A stretch of 64,000 bases of DNA from Pseudoalteromonas gelatinilytica (GTDB lineage: Bacteria > Pseudomonadota > Gammaproteobacteria > Enterobacterales > Alteromonadaceae), in contig NZ_LRRU01000022.1 of the NCBI RefSeq assembly GCF_001641615.1, positions 489,581 through 553,580 of the forward strand. The letters are read 5' to 3'. The position numbers and the translations under genes are program-made. This document shows positions 55,254 to 64,000 of this stretch, piece after piece. The notes beneath the pieces are model-generated. The model saw only the letters and a list, made by a program, of their open reading frames with translations. It searched no databases and was not told the origin of the DNA. The stretch's first letter is position 1, and each line of letters starts with the position of its first letter.

Positions 55254-57920
55254 ATGTTAAATAATCAAGTTTCAAAAGCAGTTCGCTTAGCGATTGCTTT
55301 TGGTGCAGCGTCAACTGCTGCATTTTCAGCTTCGTCTTTTGCTGCTGAAGAAGAAGGTGCAGAAAAAGTTGAGCGAATCGAAGTTACTGGTTCACGTATT
55401 AAACGTACAGATATCGAGGGTGCAAACCCTGTAGTTGTAATCGACCGTGCATCTTTAGATAATTCAGGTCAACTAAGTGTTGCAGACGTATTAAACCGCT
55501 CAACATTCAACTCATTTGGCTCAATTCAACCATCATCAGGTAGTACTGCGCAAAGCCAGGCAACAGTTAACTTACGTGGTTTAGGTTCTTCTAGAACACT
55601 AGTACTAATCAATGGTAAGAAAATGCCAGGTTCACCTGTTATGGGTGGTGGTGCAGCTGACTTAAATACCATTCCTTTTGCGGCTGTTGAACGCATTGAA
55701 GTGATGGGTGATGGTGCATCAGCTGTATACGGTTCTGATGCGATCGCTGGTGTAGTAAACATTATTTTAAGAAAAGACTTTGAAGGTGTTCAAGTTCAGG
55801 GTCGTATGGGTTCTCCAAGCCGTGATGGTGGTGGTGATGAATCATCATTCTCAATTATCACAGGCCTTAAATCTGAAAACTCAAACTTAGTATTCAGCTA
55901 TGAGCATGACGAGCGTGATATCATTTTTGCTCGTGACCGTTGGTTCTCTCGTGCAACAGATGATGGTTCAGGTACATTCGCTGGTACAACAGGTCAAAGC
56001 TGGTACGGCCGTAACATCCTAGACATGCAAACATTTGAGTTTAATCCAATGATCACTGGTCAAGATTGTTCTCAATATGGTTCAGCATTTGCTTATCATA
56101 ACGATGCTCCAGACTTCCCAGATGATGATGGCTGTCATTATGATTACACTGCGGTTGCTGCTGACGCTGCATCAACGAAGCGTGACTCAGTATTCGTAAA
56201 CTTTGATTATGACATCAATGATGATCTAATTTTTAACTTCCGTTCATTACACTCGCGCAACGAGAGTTTTGGTCGTTTCGCACCTGCTGCGGGTTGGTTT
56301 ACTTTCCCAATCGCGCTTGCTGAAGATACAACTAAAGGTTTAACGGCAGTTAACGAAGGCGACCGTGGTTATTACCGCTTTAATAACGTAGGTACTTCAC
56401 GTGATACTTGGCAAGTTAGTAACATGGCTGATTGGAGTGCATCTCTAAATGGTATGGGTGACACGATCGACTGGCACGTTGATGCACACTATAACCGTTA
56501 TGAAATGAACGAGTGGGGCCAAGGCTATGTTCACCGCCCAAGCGTAGAAAATGCAATTGTTGATGGTTGGGATCCTCGCGACCCTGATCAATCGGCATAT
56601 GCTGAGCAATTAGCGAATATTGCTGCAAACAGTAACCGTCGTTCTGGTAGTACATTACGTGAAGTAACTGCAGGCGTTAGCTTCAATGAGTTAGCTACTT
56701 TACCAGGTGGTGAACTTGGCTTATACGTTGGTGCTAGCTACCGCGAAACTGATTACTTTGACCAAGCTGAAGCTCAAAACGAAGCGAAAAACATCATCGG
56801 TACTGCTGGTGGTTCAGCAGCAGGTGATCGTACAGAATCAGCTGTTTTTGCTGAAATGTTAATCCCTGTGATTGATACATTAGAGCTTAACTTAGCTGCA
56901 CGATATGATGACTACAGCGATGTAGGTTCTTCATTTGTACCTAAAGTTTCACTTAAGTATCAACCATTTGATGAGTTAGTGTTACGTGCTGCTTGGGGTG
57001 AAGGTTTCCGTGCTCCAACGCTAGAAGATTTATATAAAGCACCACAAGAGTCAGCTTCATCAGCTAAAGACGTTGTGGTATGTTCATCAGCGGGTACATC
57101 ACGCTCTGATTGTCGTACTCAACAACATACAACTTACTTCATTGGTACTGATTCCTTAAAGCCTGAAGAGTCAGAAAGTGTTAGCTTCGGTGTGGTTTAT
57201 AACGTCACAGATAACATTGATATGTCAGTTGACTACTATGATATTAAAATCACAAACCAAGTTAGCTCTCTATCTACACAAGACGTATTTGACCTTGAGT
57301 TAGCGGGCCTTTTAGGTGACCCTGAAAATCCAAATGATAACGCAGCTGGTTATGACCAAGTATCTGTAGACCGTGGTGGTAATCCAACTGGTCGTTCATT
57401 ACTTGTAACTGCGCCAATGGCTAACATCCCTGGTTTCTCTACAGATGGTTTAGACTTCAAACTAAACGCTGTATTTGACTTAGGTGGTGCAGGTCAACTT
57501 CGTTCTAAGTTTGCTTGGTCAGAAGTACTTAGCTATGAAGAACCAGATATCATCGGTTACCCGAACGTTGATAAAATTGGCCGTGCTGGTTTACCAGAAA
57601 GAAGAATTAGCTGGGGTTTAACATGGGATATCGAAGCTCACATGTTAAATGTAAACTGGAATCACATTGCTTCAACAGCTGAAGAAACTGAAGATGCAAA
57701 TGACGAAGGTACTAAGTTTAAAGCTGTTGGTGAGTTATCTTCATATAACATTATTGATGTTAACTATACTTACGCAACGCCTTGGAACCTTGATTTAACA
57801 GTTGGTGTTAATAACCTAGCTGATAAAGATCCAGTATTGAACTCTGAACTGGCGTACGACGATACTCTTTATAGCCAAGTGGGTCGTCTGTACTATGCAG
57901 GTTTCAAATTTAAGTTCTAA
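55254..57920 (+). CDS. TonB-dependent outer-membrane receptor 3
   Basis: 888 aa from ATG 55254 (MLNNQVSKAV); the open frame extends 24 bp upstream, but CAGGGAGAATCAAATG fixes this start as in the other receptors. A signal peptide ends near SFAAEE. The plug has VNLRGLGSSRTLVLINGKKM and GASAVYGSDAIAGVVNIILRK; the barrel ends YAGFKFKF. Ligand unknown. A terminator follows. Confidence 0.93.
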   Translation: MLNNQVSKAVRLAIAFGAASTAAFSASSFAAEEEGAEKVERIEVTGSRIKRTDIEGANPVVVIDRASLDNSGQLSVADVLNRSTFNSFGSIQPSSGSTAQSQATVNLRGLGSSRTLVLINGKKMPGSPVMGGGAADLNTIPFAAVERIEVMGDGASAVYGSDAIAGVVNIILRKDFEGVQVQGRMGSPSRDGGGDESSFSIITGLKSENSNLVFSYEHDERDIIFARDRWFSRATDDGSGTFAGTTGQSWYGRNILDMQTFEFNPMITGQDCSQYGSAFAYHNDAPDFPDDDGCHYDYTAVAADAASTKRDSVFVNFDYDINDDLIFNFRSLHSRNESFGRFAPAAGWFTFPIALAEDTTKGLTAVNEGDRGYYRFNNVGTSRDTWQVSNMADWSASLNGMGDTIDWHVDAHYNRYEMNEWGQGYVHRPSVENAIVDGWDPRDPDQSAYAEQLANIAANSNRRSGSTLREVTAGVSFNELATLPGGELGLYVGASYRETDYFDQAEAQNEAKNIIGTAGGSAAGDRTESAVFAEMLIPVIDTLELNLAARYDDYSDVGSSFVPKVSLKYQPFDELVLRAAWGEGFRAPTLEDLYKAPQESASSAKDVVVCSSAGTSRSDCRTQQHTTYFIGTDSLKPEESESVSFGVVYNVTDNIDMSVDYYDIKITNQVSSLSTQDVFDLELAGLLGDPENPNDNAAGYDQVSVDRGGNPTGRSLLVTAPMANIPGFSTDGLDFKLNAVFDLGGAGQLRSKFAWSEVLSYEEPDIIGYPNVDKIGRAGLPERRISWGLTWDIEAHMLNVNWNHIASTAEETEDANDEGTKFKAVGELSSYNIIDVNYTYATPWNLDLTVGVNNLADKDPVLNSELAYDDTLYSQVGRLYYAGFKFKF

Positions 57921-57946
57921 ACGAACGATTTAAATACTTGTATATT

Positions 57947-57972
57947 AAAACCCTGCACTTGCAGGGTTTTTT
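57947..57972 (+). terminator. Terminator after TonB receptor 3
   Basis: AAAACCCTGCACTTGCAGGG followed by six T, 27 bp after the stop codon. Nearly the same stem is used after receptor 2. Confidence 0.92.
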
Positions 57973-58121
57973 ATTTTATAAACAAATTCACTATAGGTTT
58001 TACAGTTATAAAATAATTTATTTTTAAGGTTTAATTATTTACTTAAGCTCTTGCGCAAGATTTACGTGCAGTTGTTTAAATCAATTTATGCTCTTATACT
58101 TAAAAAACCTTAATAAAAGCG

Positions 58122-61100
58122 ATGTTTCAGTTGAGTTATTTCCATAAAATCATAGTGTTGTTTTTGACGCTGTGTCTTTCATTCGATGTCTTAGCCACAC
58201 AACTCAAAGCGGGTATCGTCAGCTACAATTTTTTTCCTTACCATACCCGGGATGCTGATGGGCAGTTTTCTGGGGTTATTGTTGGCTACAGTAATGAAAT
58301 TGCACGTTTGGCTGAAGCGGATCTTGAATATCGTGTCTTTGATAGCTTAGATGAACTTTTAGATGCGCTTAAAGCCGGTGAAATTGATTTTGCGGTGGGT
58401 TTAAATAAAACGGCGCAACGTAAAAAGCATTTCTTATTTTCTACCCCCTTCATGGAAGCGCCTAGAGGTATTGTCGCAAATCAATCTATCGCGAATGACG
58501 CACTAAAAAACTTGGCGAGTCTGCGATGGGTATGTATTACAGGGAGTTCACATTGTGAATACCTAGTTGAAAATGGCGCGCTATTTATTAATCGTTTTAT
58601 AAAACCCGAAGATGCTTTTAAAAAAGTTGCCGATGGCACGTTCGACGCCTTTATGGGCGATTACTCAGTATTATCCCACCAACTTAAAAACCGCTCTCAA
58701 GAAAACCTTAAAGTTGTGAGTCCAATTTGGCTATCGAGTGAAACCTTGCATGTTATGTTTAATAAAAATAAAACAGCATTACGCAATCAGGTTAACTCAG
58801 TACTTGCTGCGATTTCACCGACCACGAAACAACTGTGGGAAAGCTCTGCCAGCGAAGAATATTTAGCAGCTAAAGCGTATAGTCAATTCAAGCGAGATTT
58901 TAATCGTATTGATAAAAAAGAAGAAAATAATTACTTACTGACTTTTTCATTTGTGGATGGTCTCTATCCAATTCATGCAACCAGCAATGTAGGTGAAGCC
59001 AGTGGTTACCTAAACGATACCCTTGAGCTATTAGCACAACGTAGTGGCTTTCAATTCAAATATATTCCAGCAGCAAACAGTAAAGAACTCGAAAGGTTAT
59101 TTTTAGCCAATAAAATCGATCTGATCCCAACAATGACTCCCACCAAAATTGATGAAGGGGTATTAATTGCGCTGCCATCACATTACAGTTTAGAAATGGT
59201 GTTGATCTCAAAGCGAGCGAGTAACACCAAGCGAATAGGTTATTTAGAGGTATTTGCCGATCCGAAACAAAAGCTTTTAACGAATGAGTTAGTCGAGACG
59301 GTTTCATTTGACTCTATCAAAACGCTATTTTTTGCACTCAGGAATGACAATATTGACGCGGTGATCCTGCCGCAAAGTATTGCAGCCTACCAATTAAACC
59401 AATTCTATATTGGTGAGTTTTATATCAATCCGAAATACCGATATACCCAGCCTATTTATTTTTTAGTGAATAAACATTTTTCAGAATTTGCGACGTTGCT
59501 AGATAGTCTGTTCAAAACATTGACCAGCAATGATTTTAGCCATGTTGTTAATCGCCATGGTATTTTTAGTATTGAGCGTGGTTATGATAGAAAAACGGTA
59601 AATACCACGGCTATTCTCATTTTAATTCTGATTGCTGTATCGGTGATCTATTTTATTAGTTGGCGTTTAACCATTAACCGTGAAATTGCAAAGCGTAAAG
59701 AGGCTGAAGAAGTGGCCCTCAGTAAGCTTAACTTCACGCAAAAATTGATAGATGACTTACCGACAATGGTGGTGATTCAAGATCAGCACCAAAAACGCAT
59801 TATGTGGAACAGGGCCTACAAAGAGAATTTTGCACACCTATGGGATGAAAATAACCAATACCTGCGTGGCGATATTAAAGTCGTAAAAAAACTGATTTCA
59901 CAAAATGAGCAAAGTTTAAGTTCAGGTAAAGTCATTAATCAGCATATTAATTACATCAACAAAGCTGGCAAAGAACTGGAGCTGCTATATACCAAAAAGC
60001 CTTATGTGGGTTTAGATGGTGAGCTGGCTGGTATTATGACCGTACTTACAGACGTGACAGAGCATCGTCATTTGCAGCGTGAGAATCAGTCAGTTCAGCA
60101 GTTATTGCAAACTATTACAGATACCATACCTGGAGGCGTGTTCCAGTATGAATACTATGACAACGGTGAGGGATGTTATACCTATATAAGTAAAGGCGCA
60201 CAGAGCTTATTAGGAATTACGTCGAGAATGATTAACCAGCGCGGTATGACAGGTTGTATTTCGCCTTTTATTGTTGATGAAGATCGGGTACACATCGCGA
60301 AGAGCTTTAAAGCTGCCAGTAAACTCAACAAAATGATCGATATTGAGTTTCGGATAAATAATCTCGGCCAGCAAATTTGGTGTCGTTATATTGCCAATGC
60401 AGAAATTAATAAACGTGACGATAGGCAAGGGGTGAGGTGGAATGGTATCTTGCTAGATATTAGCTTACTTAAACGCCAACAAGCAGACTTAAGTAAAGCC
60501 ACTCAGCTTGCACATCAAGCTGATTTAGCAAAAAGCCGTTTTATTGCCACCATGAGCCATGAATTAAGAACACCTATGTCAGGGGTGAATGGCTTTATAG
60601 AGCTTCTAAAATCATCACCACTTGATGAAGAGCAGCATTATCTGGTGGATCATATCGACAGCTCAGTAACCAAGCTTCGTACATTAGTGGATGATATTTT
60701 ATATTTTGCTAACACCAGTACGGGTAATATCGAAGTTGAATTACGCGAAGTCGATTTAGAAGCACATTTATGCCGTGTAATGCGTGCCCATGAATACCTT
60801 GCTAAGCAAAAAGGGCTTGAGTTCAATCTGATATGGCGCACTGCGGCGTACACGCTCGCATCGGTCGATATAAGTCACCTGATGCAAGTCCTTTCAAATG
60901 TGTTAAACAACGCCGTAAAATTTACAGAAAAAGGCTCAATAAGTTGTGATGTGTTATTTGATAAGCAATCTCTAAAAATTGAAATATCAGATACAGGTAA
61001 AGGCATGACAGCCGAACAGCTGGCACATACATTTACTCCTTTCGAGCAAGCTGATAACTCTATTCAACGTCGACATGGCGGTACCGGATTAGGTTTGAGC

Positions 61101-62318
61101 TTGGCAAAGCAACTGGTTGAAGCCATGCAGGGTGAAATCTCCCTTTCAAGTACCTATGGTAAAGGCACTAATGTGTATATTGCTGTGCCACTTAAAAACG
61201 TCAGCAAACAAAAACTACAGGCTGTTTCAATCAATTGGGCTGTGTGTAGTCAAGATCATCAGTTATTAAATAACCTTGCAAGTATGGGCGTTAAGCACCA
61301 CCCGTTAAGTGCGCCAATTGATAAAGAGGCATTTGAACAAGCTGACAATATTCTAATTGATGAGAGCTATATTAAAGCGTTGTGGGGAGAGCAGTGGCAG
61401 CAGTCTATTAGTGCCGCAAACAATAACTATATTTTAGTAGCAAGTGCTAAAAAAGCGCATAGACCAGCAAATTGTAGCTGTCATATTCTCCCTGTAGAAC
61501 CATTATACCCAGATACCTTACGTGAGCTTATAAACAGCGTACACACCAGTGATGATGAGGGCATACCTACGCATAATACACAGATACATGGGCAAATATT
61601 AATCGCTGAAGATAATAAAACAAATCAGCTATTACTTGAAAAGCAATGTCAGAAGCTCGGTATCAAAGCCGTGATGGTTGATGATGGCATTGCTGCACTT
61701 AGGGCGCTTGAAACAGGGCATTTTGATTTATTATTAACAGACTGTCATATGCCCGATTTAGATGGGTTTAAATTAACAGAGCAATTACGAAGCCAAGAAA
61801 AGTTTAAACGTTTACCAATAATTGGCTTTACTGCAGATGATTCAAAAGAGTGTTTAAATAAAGCACTCAAATCAGGCATGAATTGTGTGCTATTTAAACC
61901 ATATAAACTCAATGAATTATATAATCGTTTAGTTGAGTTTATCGATTTAAAAACAGATGATTTGCCTAACGGTAACGAAGGGAGTGATATCAGTTTACAG
62001 GGTATAAAAGATAAACAACACTGGTTAACTATTTTTGGAAATGAGAATGACGCAAAAATGCTCGCTGACGTGTTTATAAGCAGTTTGCAAAGTGACTTAA
62101 ATACCTTGCATGAGCACTTGGAATCTCAAAATTCAGAAAAGGTTTCTGCAGCAATACATAAGCTTAAAGGCGCTATTGTGATGTTGCAATATCCACCTTT
62201 GTCTGAACTAATCGTGACAACAGAAAATACCTTTAACCAACAGCAAGATACATTAATTGTCGAAAAGTTAATTACAGAGCTAAGCGATGTCATAGATAAA
62301 ATTAAGCTATGGCTATAA
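58122..62318 (+). CDS. EvgS/BvgS-type hybrid histidine kinase with two solute-binding domains
   Basis: 1398 aa. A signal peptide is followed by two SBP_bac_3-like venus-flytrap domains (about 28-255 and 268-485), a membrane helix (about 493-514), two PAS regions (about 535-650, 655-790), HisKA with His813 in MSHELRTPMSG, HATPase (N box VLNNAVKFT, G2 GGTGLGLSLA), a receiver with Asp1207 in TDCHMPDLDGF and a C-terminal Hpt with His1346 in HKLKGA. It has every phosphorelay step except the final response regulator, which is not in the window. The 60-residue stretch before the receiver may be a decayed second receiver. The start is ATG 58122, with only a weak ribosome site. Confidence 0.92.
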   Translation: MFQLSYFHKIIVLFLTLCLSFDVLATQLKAGIVSYNFFPYHTRDADGQFSGVIVGYSNEIARLAEADLEYRVFDSLDELLDALKAGEIDFAVGLNKTAQRKKHFLFSTPFMEAPRGIVANQSIANDALKNLASLRWVCITGSSHCEYLVENGALFINRFIKPEDAFKKVADGTFDAFMGDYSVLSHQLKNRSQENLKVVSPIWLSSETLHVMFNKNKTALRNQVNSVLAAISPTTKQLWESSASEEYLAAKAYSQFKRDFNRIDKKEENNYLLTFSFVDGLYPIHATSNVGEASGYLNDTLELLAQRSGFQFKYIPAANSKELERLFLANKIDLIPTMTPTKIDEGVLIALPSHYSLEMVLISKRASNTKRIGYLEVFADPKQKLLTNELVETVSFDSIKTLFFALRNDNIDAVILPQSIAAYQLNQFYIGEFYINPKYRYTQPIYFLVNKHFSEFATLLDSLFKTLTSNDFSHVVNRHGIFSIERGYDRKTVNTTAILILILIAVSVIYFISWRLTINREIAKRKEAEEVALSKLNFTQKLIDDLPTMVVIQDQHQKRIMWNRAYKENFAHLWDENNQYLRGDIKVVKKLISQNEQSLSSGKVINQHINYINKAGKELELLYTKKPYVGLDGELAGIMTVLTDVTEHRHLQRENQSVQQLLQTITDTIPGGVFQYEYYDNGEGCYTYISKGAQSLLGITSRMINQRGMTGCISPFIVDEDRVHIAKSFKAASKLNKMIDIEFRINNLGQQIWCRYIANAEINKRDDRQGVRWNGILLDISLLKRQQADLSKATQLAHQADLAKSRFIATMSHELRTPMSGVNGFIELLKSSPLDEEQHYLVDHIDSSVTKLRTLVDDILYFANTSTGNIEVELREVDLEAHLCRVMRAHEYLAKQKGLEFNLIWRTAAYTLASVDISHLMQVLSNVLNNAVKFTEKGSISCDVLFDKQSLKIEISDTGKGMTAEQLAHTFTPFEQADNSIQRRHGGTGLGLSLAKQLVEAMQGEISLSSTYGKGTNVYIAVPLKNVSKQKLQAVSINWAVCSQDHQLLNNLASMGVKHHPLSAPIDKEAFEQADNILIDESYIKALWGEQWQQSISAANNNYILVASAKKAHRPANCSCHILPVEPLYPDTLRELINSVHTSDDEGIPTHNTQIHGQILIAEDNKTNQLLLEKQCQKLGIKAVMVDDGIAALRALETGHFDLLLTDCHMPDLDGFKLTEQLRSQEKFKRLPIIGFTADDSKECLNKALKSGMNCVLFKPYKLNELYNRLVEFIDLKTDDLPNGNEGSDISLQGIKDKQHWLTIFGNENDAKMLADVFISSLQSDLNTLHEHLESQNSEKVSAAIHKLKGAIVMLQYPPLSELIVTTENTFNQQQDTLIVEKLITELSDVIDKIKLWL

Positions 62319-62428
62319 TAAAAAGATAGGATGAAAAATAAACATAGAATAGATTATTTTATGATTTCAACATATACTAGGTCGTGTTGAACATTTAACC
62401 TAACTTTTAATATTTAAGAGAGCTCTCA

Positions 62429-62734
62429 ATGAAAGAAATCCGATCTTTTGTTAAATCTGCGTCATTATCTGAATTAGAAAAAGCAAAACAGCTAATCGAC
62501 ACAGCAATCGAGAAATATACTCAACAGCAAGAAGCTAAAAAAGAAGTACTCGATCTACTAAAAGAAAAAGGACTTACATTAGAAGATCTACAGGATGTAG
62601 CAACAACGGATAAGCGTACAAAAGTAAAACCAAAGTACCGCATCGAATTTAATGGCGAAATCGTTGAATGGACAGGCCGTGGTAAACGTCCTAAAGCATT
62701 CCAAGGTGTGGATTTAACAAAACACCTCGCTTAA
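62429..62734 (+). CDS. Short H-NS-family DNA-binding protein
   Basis: 101 aa, against about 135 for typical H-NS. The N-terminal half is a coiled coil (LEKAKQLIDTAIEKYTQQQE). The C-terminal half has the H-NS fold motif FNGEIVEWTGRGKRPKAFQ, whose TGRGKRP matches the minor-groove hook of H-NS. The shorter oligomerisation region suggests a partial or modulatory H-NS paralogue. AGAGAGCTCTCA precedes the ATG. A terminator follows. Confidence 0.88.
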   Translation: MKEIRSFVKSASLSELEKAKQLIDTAIEKYTQQQEAKKEVLDLLKEKGLTLEDLQDVATTDKRTKVKPKYRIEFNGEIVEWTGRGKRPKAFQGVDLTKHLA

Positions 62735-62754
62735 TTTTTGCTTTAAAGAATATC

Positions 62755-62780
62755 AAGGGAAGCGTATGCTTCCCTTTTTT
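62755..62780 (+). terminator. Terminator after the H-NS-family gene
   Basis: AAGGGAAGC-GTAT-GCTTCCCTTTTTT: perfect 9-bp stem, 4-nt loop and T run. Confidence 0.93.
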
Positions 62781-62802
62781 ATGTCGATTATAGTCCGATA
62801 AC

Positions 62803-64000
62803 ATGAAGTACGTACTCAGACCCTATCAACAAGAGGCCGTGGCTCGCACGGTTGCTCACTTTCGACAAACAGACGACGCCGCCCTGATTGTATTACCAAC
62901 AGGAGCAGGAAAAAGCCTGGTTATTGCTGAACTTGCACGTATTGCCAAACAAAAAATTATGGTGCTTGCGCATGTTAAAGAGCTGGTAGAACAAAACGCT
63001 GAGAAATATATTAGCTTTGGCTTTAAGGCGAGTATTTTTTCTGCAGGGTTAAAACAAAAGTCTTTAACAGAGCAAGTCACCTTTGCAAGTGTGCAATCAT
63101 TGGCTCGCAATACAGAGCAGCTTACCGATGCGTACTCTTTGTTGATCATTGATGAATGCCACCGTGTAAGCGGTGATGACAACAGTCAATACGGGCAGGT
63201 CATAGCGAGTCTAAAAAAACAAAACCCCAACCTTAAAGTGCTTGGCTTAACCGCGACACCATTTCGTATGGGGATGGGCTGGGTTTATCATCATCACTAT
63301 CATGGTTTTGTTAGAGGGGATAAAGAGGCACCATTTAAGAAGTGTATTTTTGAGTTACCACTGCGCTATATGATCAAAAACGGCTATTTAACGCCACCCC
63401 ATGAAGTTGATGCAGCTATTAGCCATTATGACTTTTCATCATTGCCGAGTGATTCATTTGGCCGGTACAGCATTGAGAATATGAATGCGTTATTAAAAGA
63501 TAATACACGTGCAACAAAAGCCATTATCAATCAAGTAATAGAATACAGTGAACAGCGTCATGGCGTAATGATCTTCGCCGCAACTGTGATGCATGCCAAA
63601 GAAATTACCAGTTACTTACCTGAGGATAGTACGGCACTTATCACGGGTGATACGGATAATAACGAACGTGACCGGATTATTAATCAATTTAAAGCCAAAA
63701 AAATAAAGTATTTAGTTAATGTGTCCGTACTCACGACGGGTTTTGATGCACCTCACGTTGATTATATTGCGATTTTACGCCCCACCGAGTCGGTCAGTTT
63801 ATACCAACAGATTGTGGGTCGAGGCTTGCGTTTAAGCGAAGGGAAAAAAGACTGCTTAGTTATTGATTATGCAGGTAACGGCTTTGATTTATTTTACCCT
63901 GAAGTAGGCAGTAAAAAAGCGCAAAGTGATAATGAACCAGTTCAAGTGCTGTGCCCAGGCTGTGGATTTGCGAATATTTTTTGGGGTAAAACAGACAGCG
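62803..64000 (+). CDS. radD: RadD-type superfamily 2 helicase, 3' end outside window
   Basis: About 399 codons, open to the right edge, so partial. The N-terminus [17 protein letters not shown], Walker [13 protein letters not shown]-type box [18 protein letters not shown] and the motif VI region [25 protein letters not shown] follow E. coli RadD (YejH) closely, including the zinc-type [13 protein letters not shown]. RadD acts in post-replication repair with RecA and SSB in E. coli. Start ATG 62803 matches the homologue. Confidence 0.93.
   Translation, partial: MKYVLRPYQQEAVARTVAHFRQTDDAALIVLPTGAGKSLVIAELARIAKQKIMVLAHVKELVEQNAEKYISFGFKASIFSAGLKQKSLTEQVTFASVQSLARNTEQLTDAYSLLIIDECHRVSGDDNSQYGQVIASLKKQNPNLKVLGLTATPFRMGMGWVYHHHYHGFVRGDKEAPFKKCIFELPLRYMIKNGYLTPPHEVDAAISHYDFSSLPSDSFGRYSIENMNALLKDNTRATKAIINQVIEYSEQRHGVMIFAATVMHAKEITSYLPEDSTALITGDTDNNERDRIINQFKAKKIKYLVNVSVLTTGFDAPHVDYIAILRPTESVSLYQQIVGRGLRLSEGKKDCLVIDYAGNGFDLFYPEVGSKKAQSDNEPVQVLCPGCGFANIFWGKTDS

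Overview
The window looks like chromosomal DNA of a marine gammaproteobacterium of the Alteromonadales, most likely Pseudoalteromonas or a close relative. The reasons are AT-leaning DNA, large tandem tRNA arrays, a complete rsxABCDGE-nth operon with a long repetitive RsxC tail, a CsrD-type degenerate GGDEF/EAL protein, DNA polymerase II, and several large TonB-dependent receptors that share one start module. I see no prophage, integrase, transposase, rRNA operon or CRISPR array.

Layout. Positions 1-2031 hold two tRNA transcription units: five tRNA-Val genes (minus strand, the leftmost cut by the window edge) and tRNA-Ala plus four tRNA-Glu (plus strand), with a decayed tRNA-Glu 3' end in between. 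At 2248-8735 there is a lipoprotein/ATPase/permease ABC exporter operon, then a periplasmic binding protein translationally coupled to a hybrid histidine kinase. At 8746-22207 come gloA, a basic amino acid decarboxylase, a secreted S10 carboxypeptidase, the rsx-nth operon and csrD. Positions 22390-22766 hold four tRNA-Asn genes (minus strand), followed by about 1 kb without a recognisable gene. From 23830 to 28791 a MATE efflux gene, uvrB and two methyltransferase genes run in tightly spaced order. At 28807-35066 there are a PspB-like small gene, an EamA transporter and a six-gene run dinG / TauE-SafE / priC / deacetylase-like / comFB / ybaM; ybaM (52 codons) is easy to miss.

The most distinctive part is 35152-58000. 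Around polB lie three TonB-dependent receptors, two TPR-sulfotransferases, a TPR-2OG-Fe(II) oxygenase, three tandem DUF547 exported proteins and a secreted S9 peptidase, followed by an EvgS/BvgS-type kinase with two solute-binding domains. I read this as a ligand-uptake neighbourhood in which TPR-linked enzymes may modify a receptor, peptide or ligand. The substrate cannot be read from sequence. The window ends with a short H-NS-family gene and the 5' part of radD.

The strongest unexplained non-coding signals are these. (1) Two MITE-like elements, at 19949-20213 and 29078-29239, have different terminal inverted repeats but share a nested hairpin core in which stem sequences differ while pairing is kept. 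(2) Perfect or near-perfect inverted repeats lie upstream of each TonB receptor. (3) A 21-nt motif, 18 positions identical, lies upstream of two TPR genes 9 kb apart. (4) A DnaA-box palindrome lies in the empty kilobase after the tRNA-Asn array.
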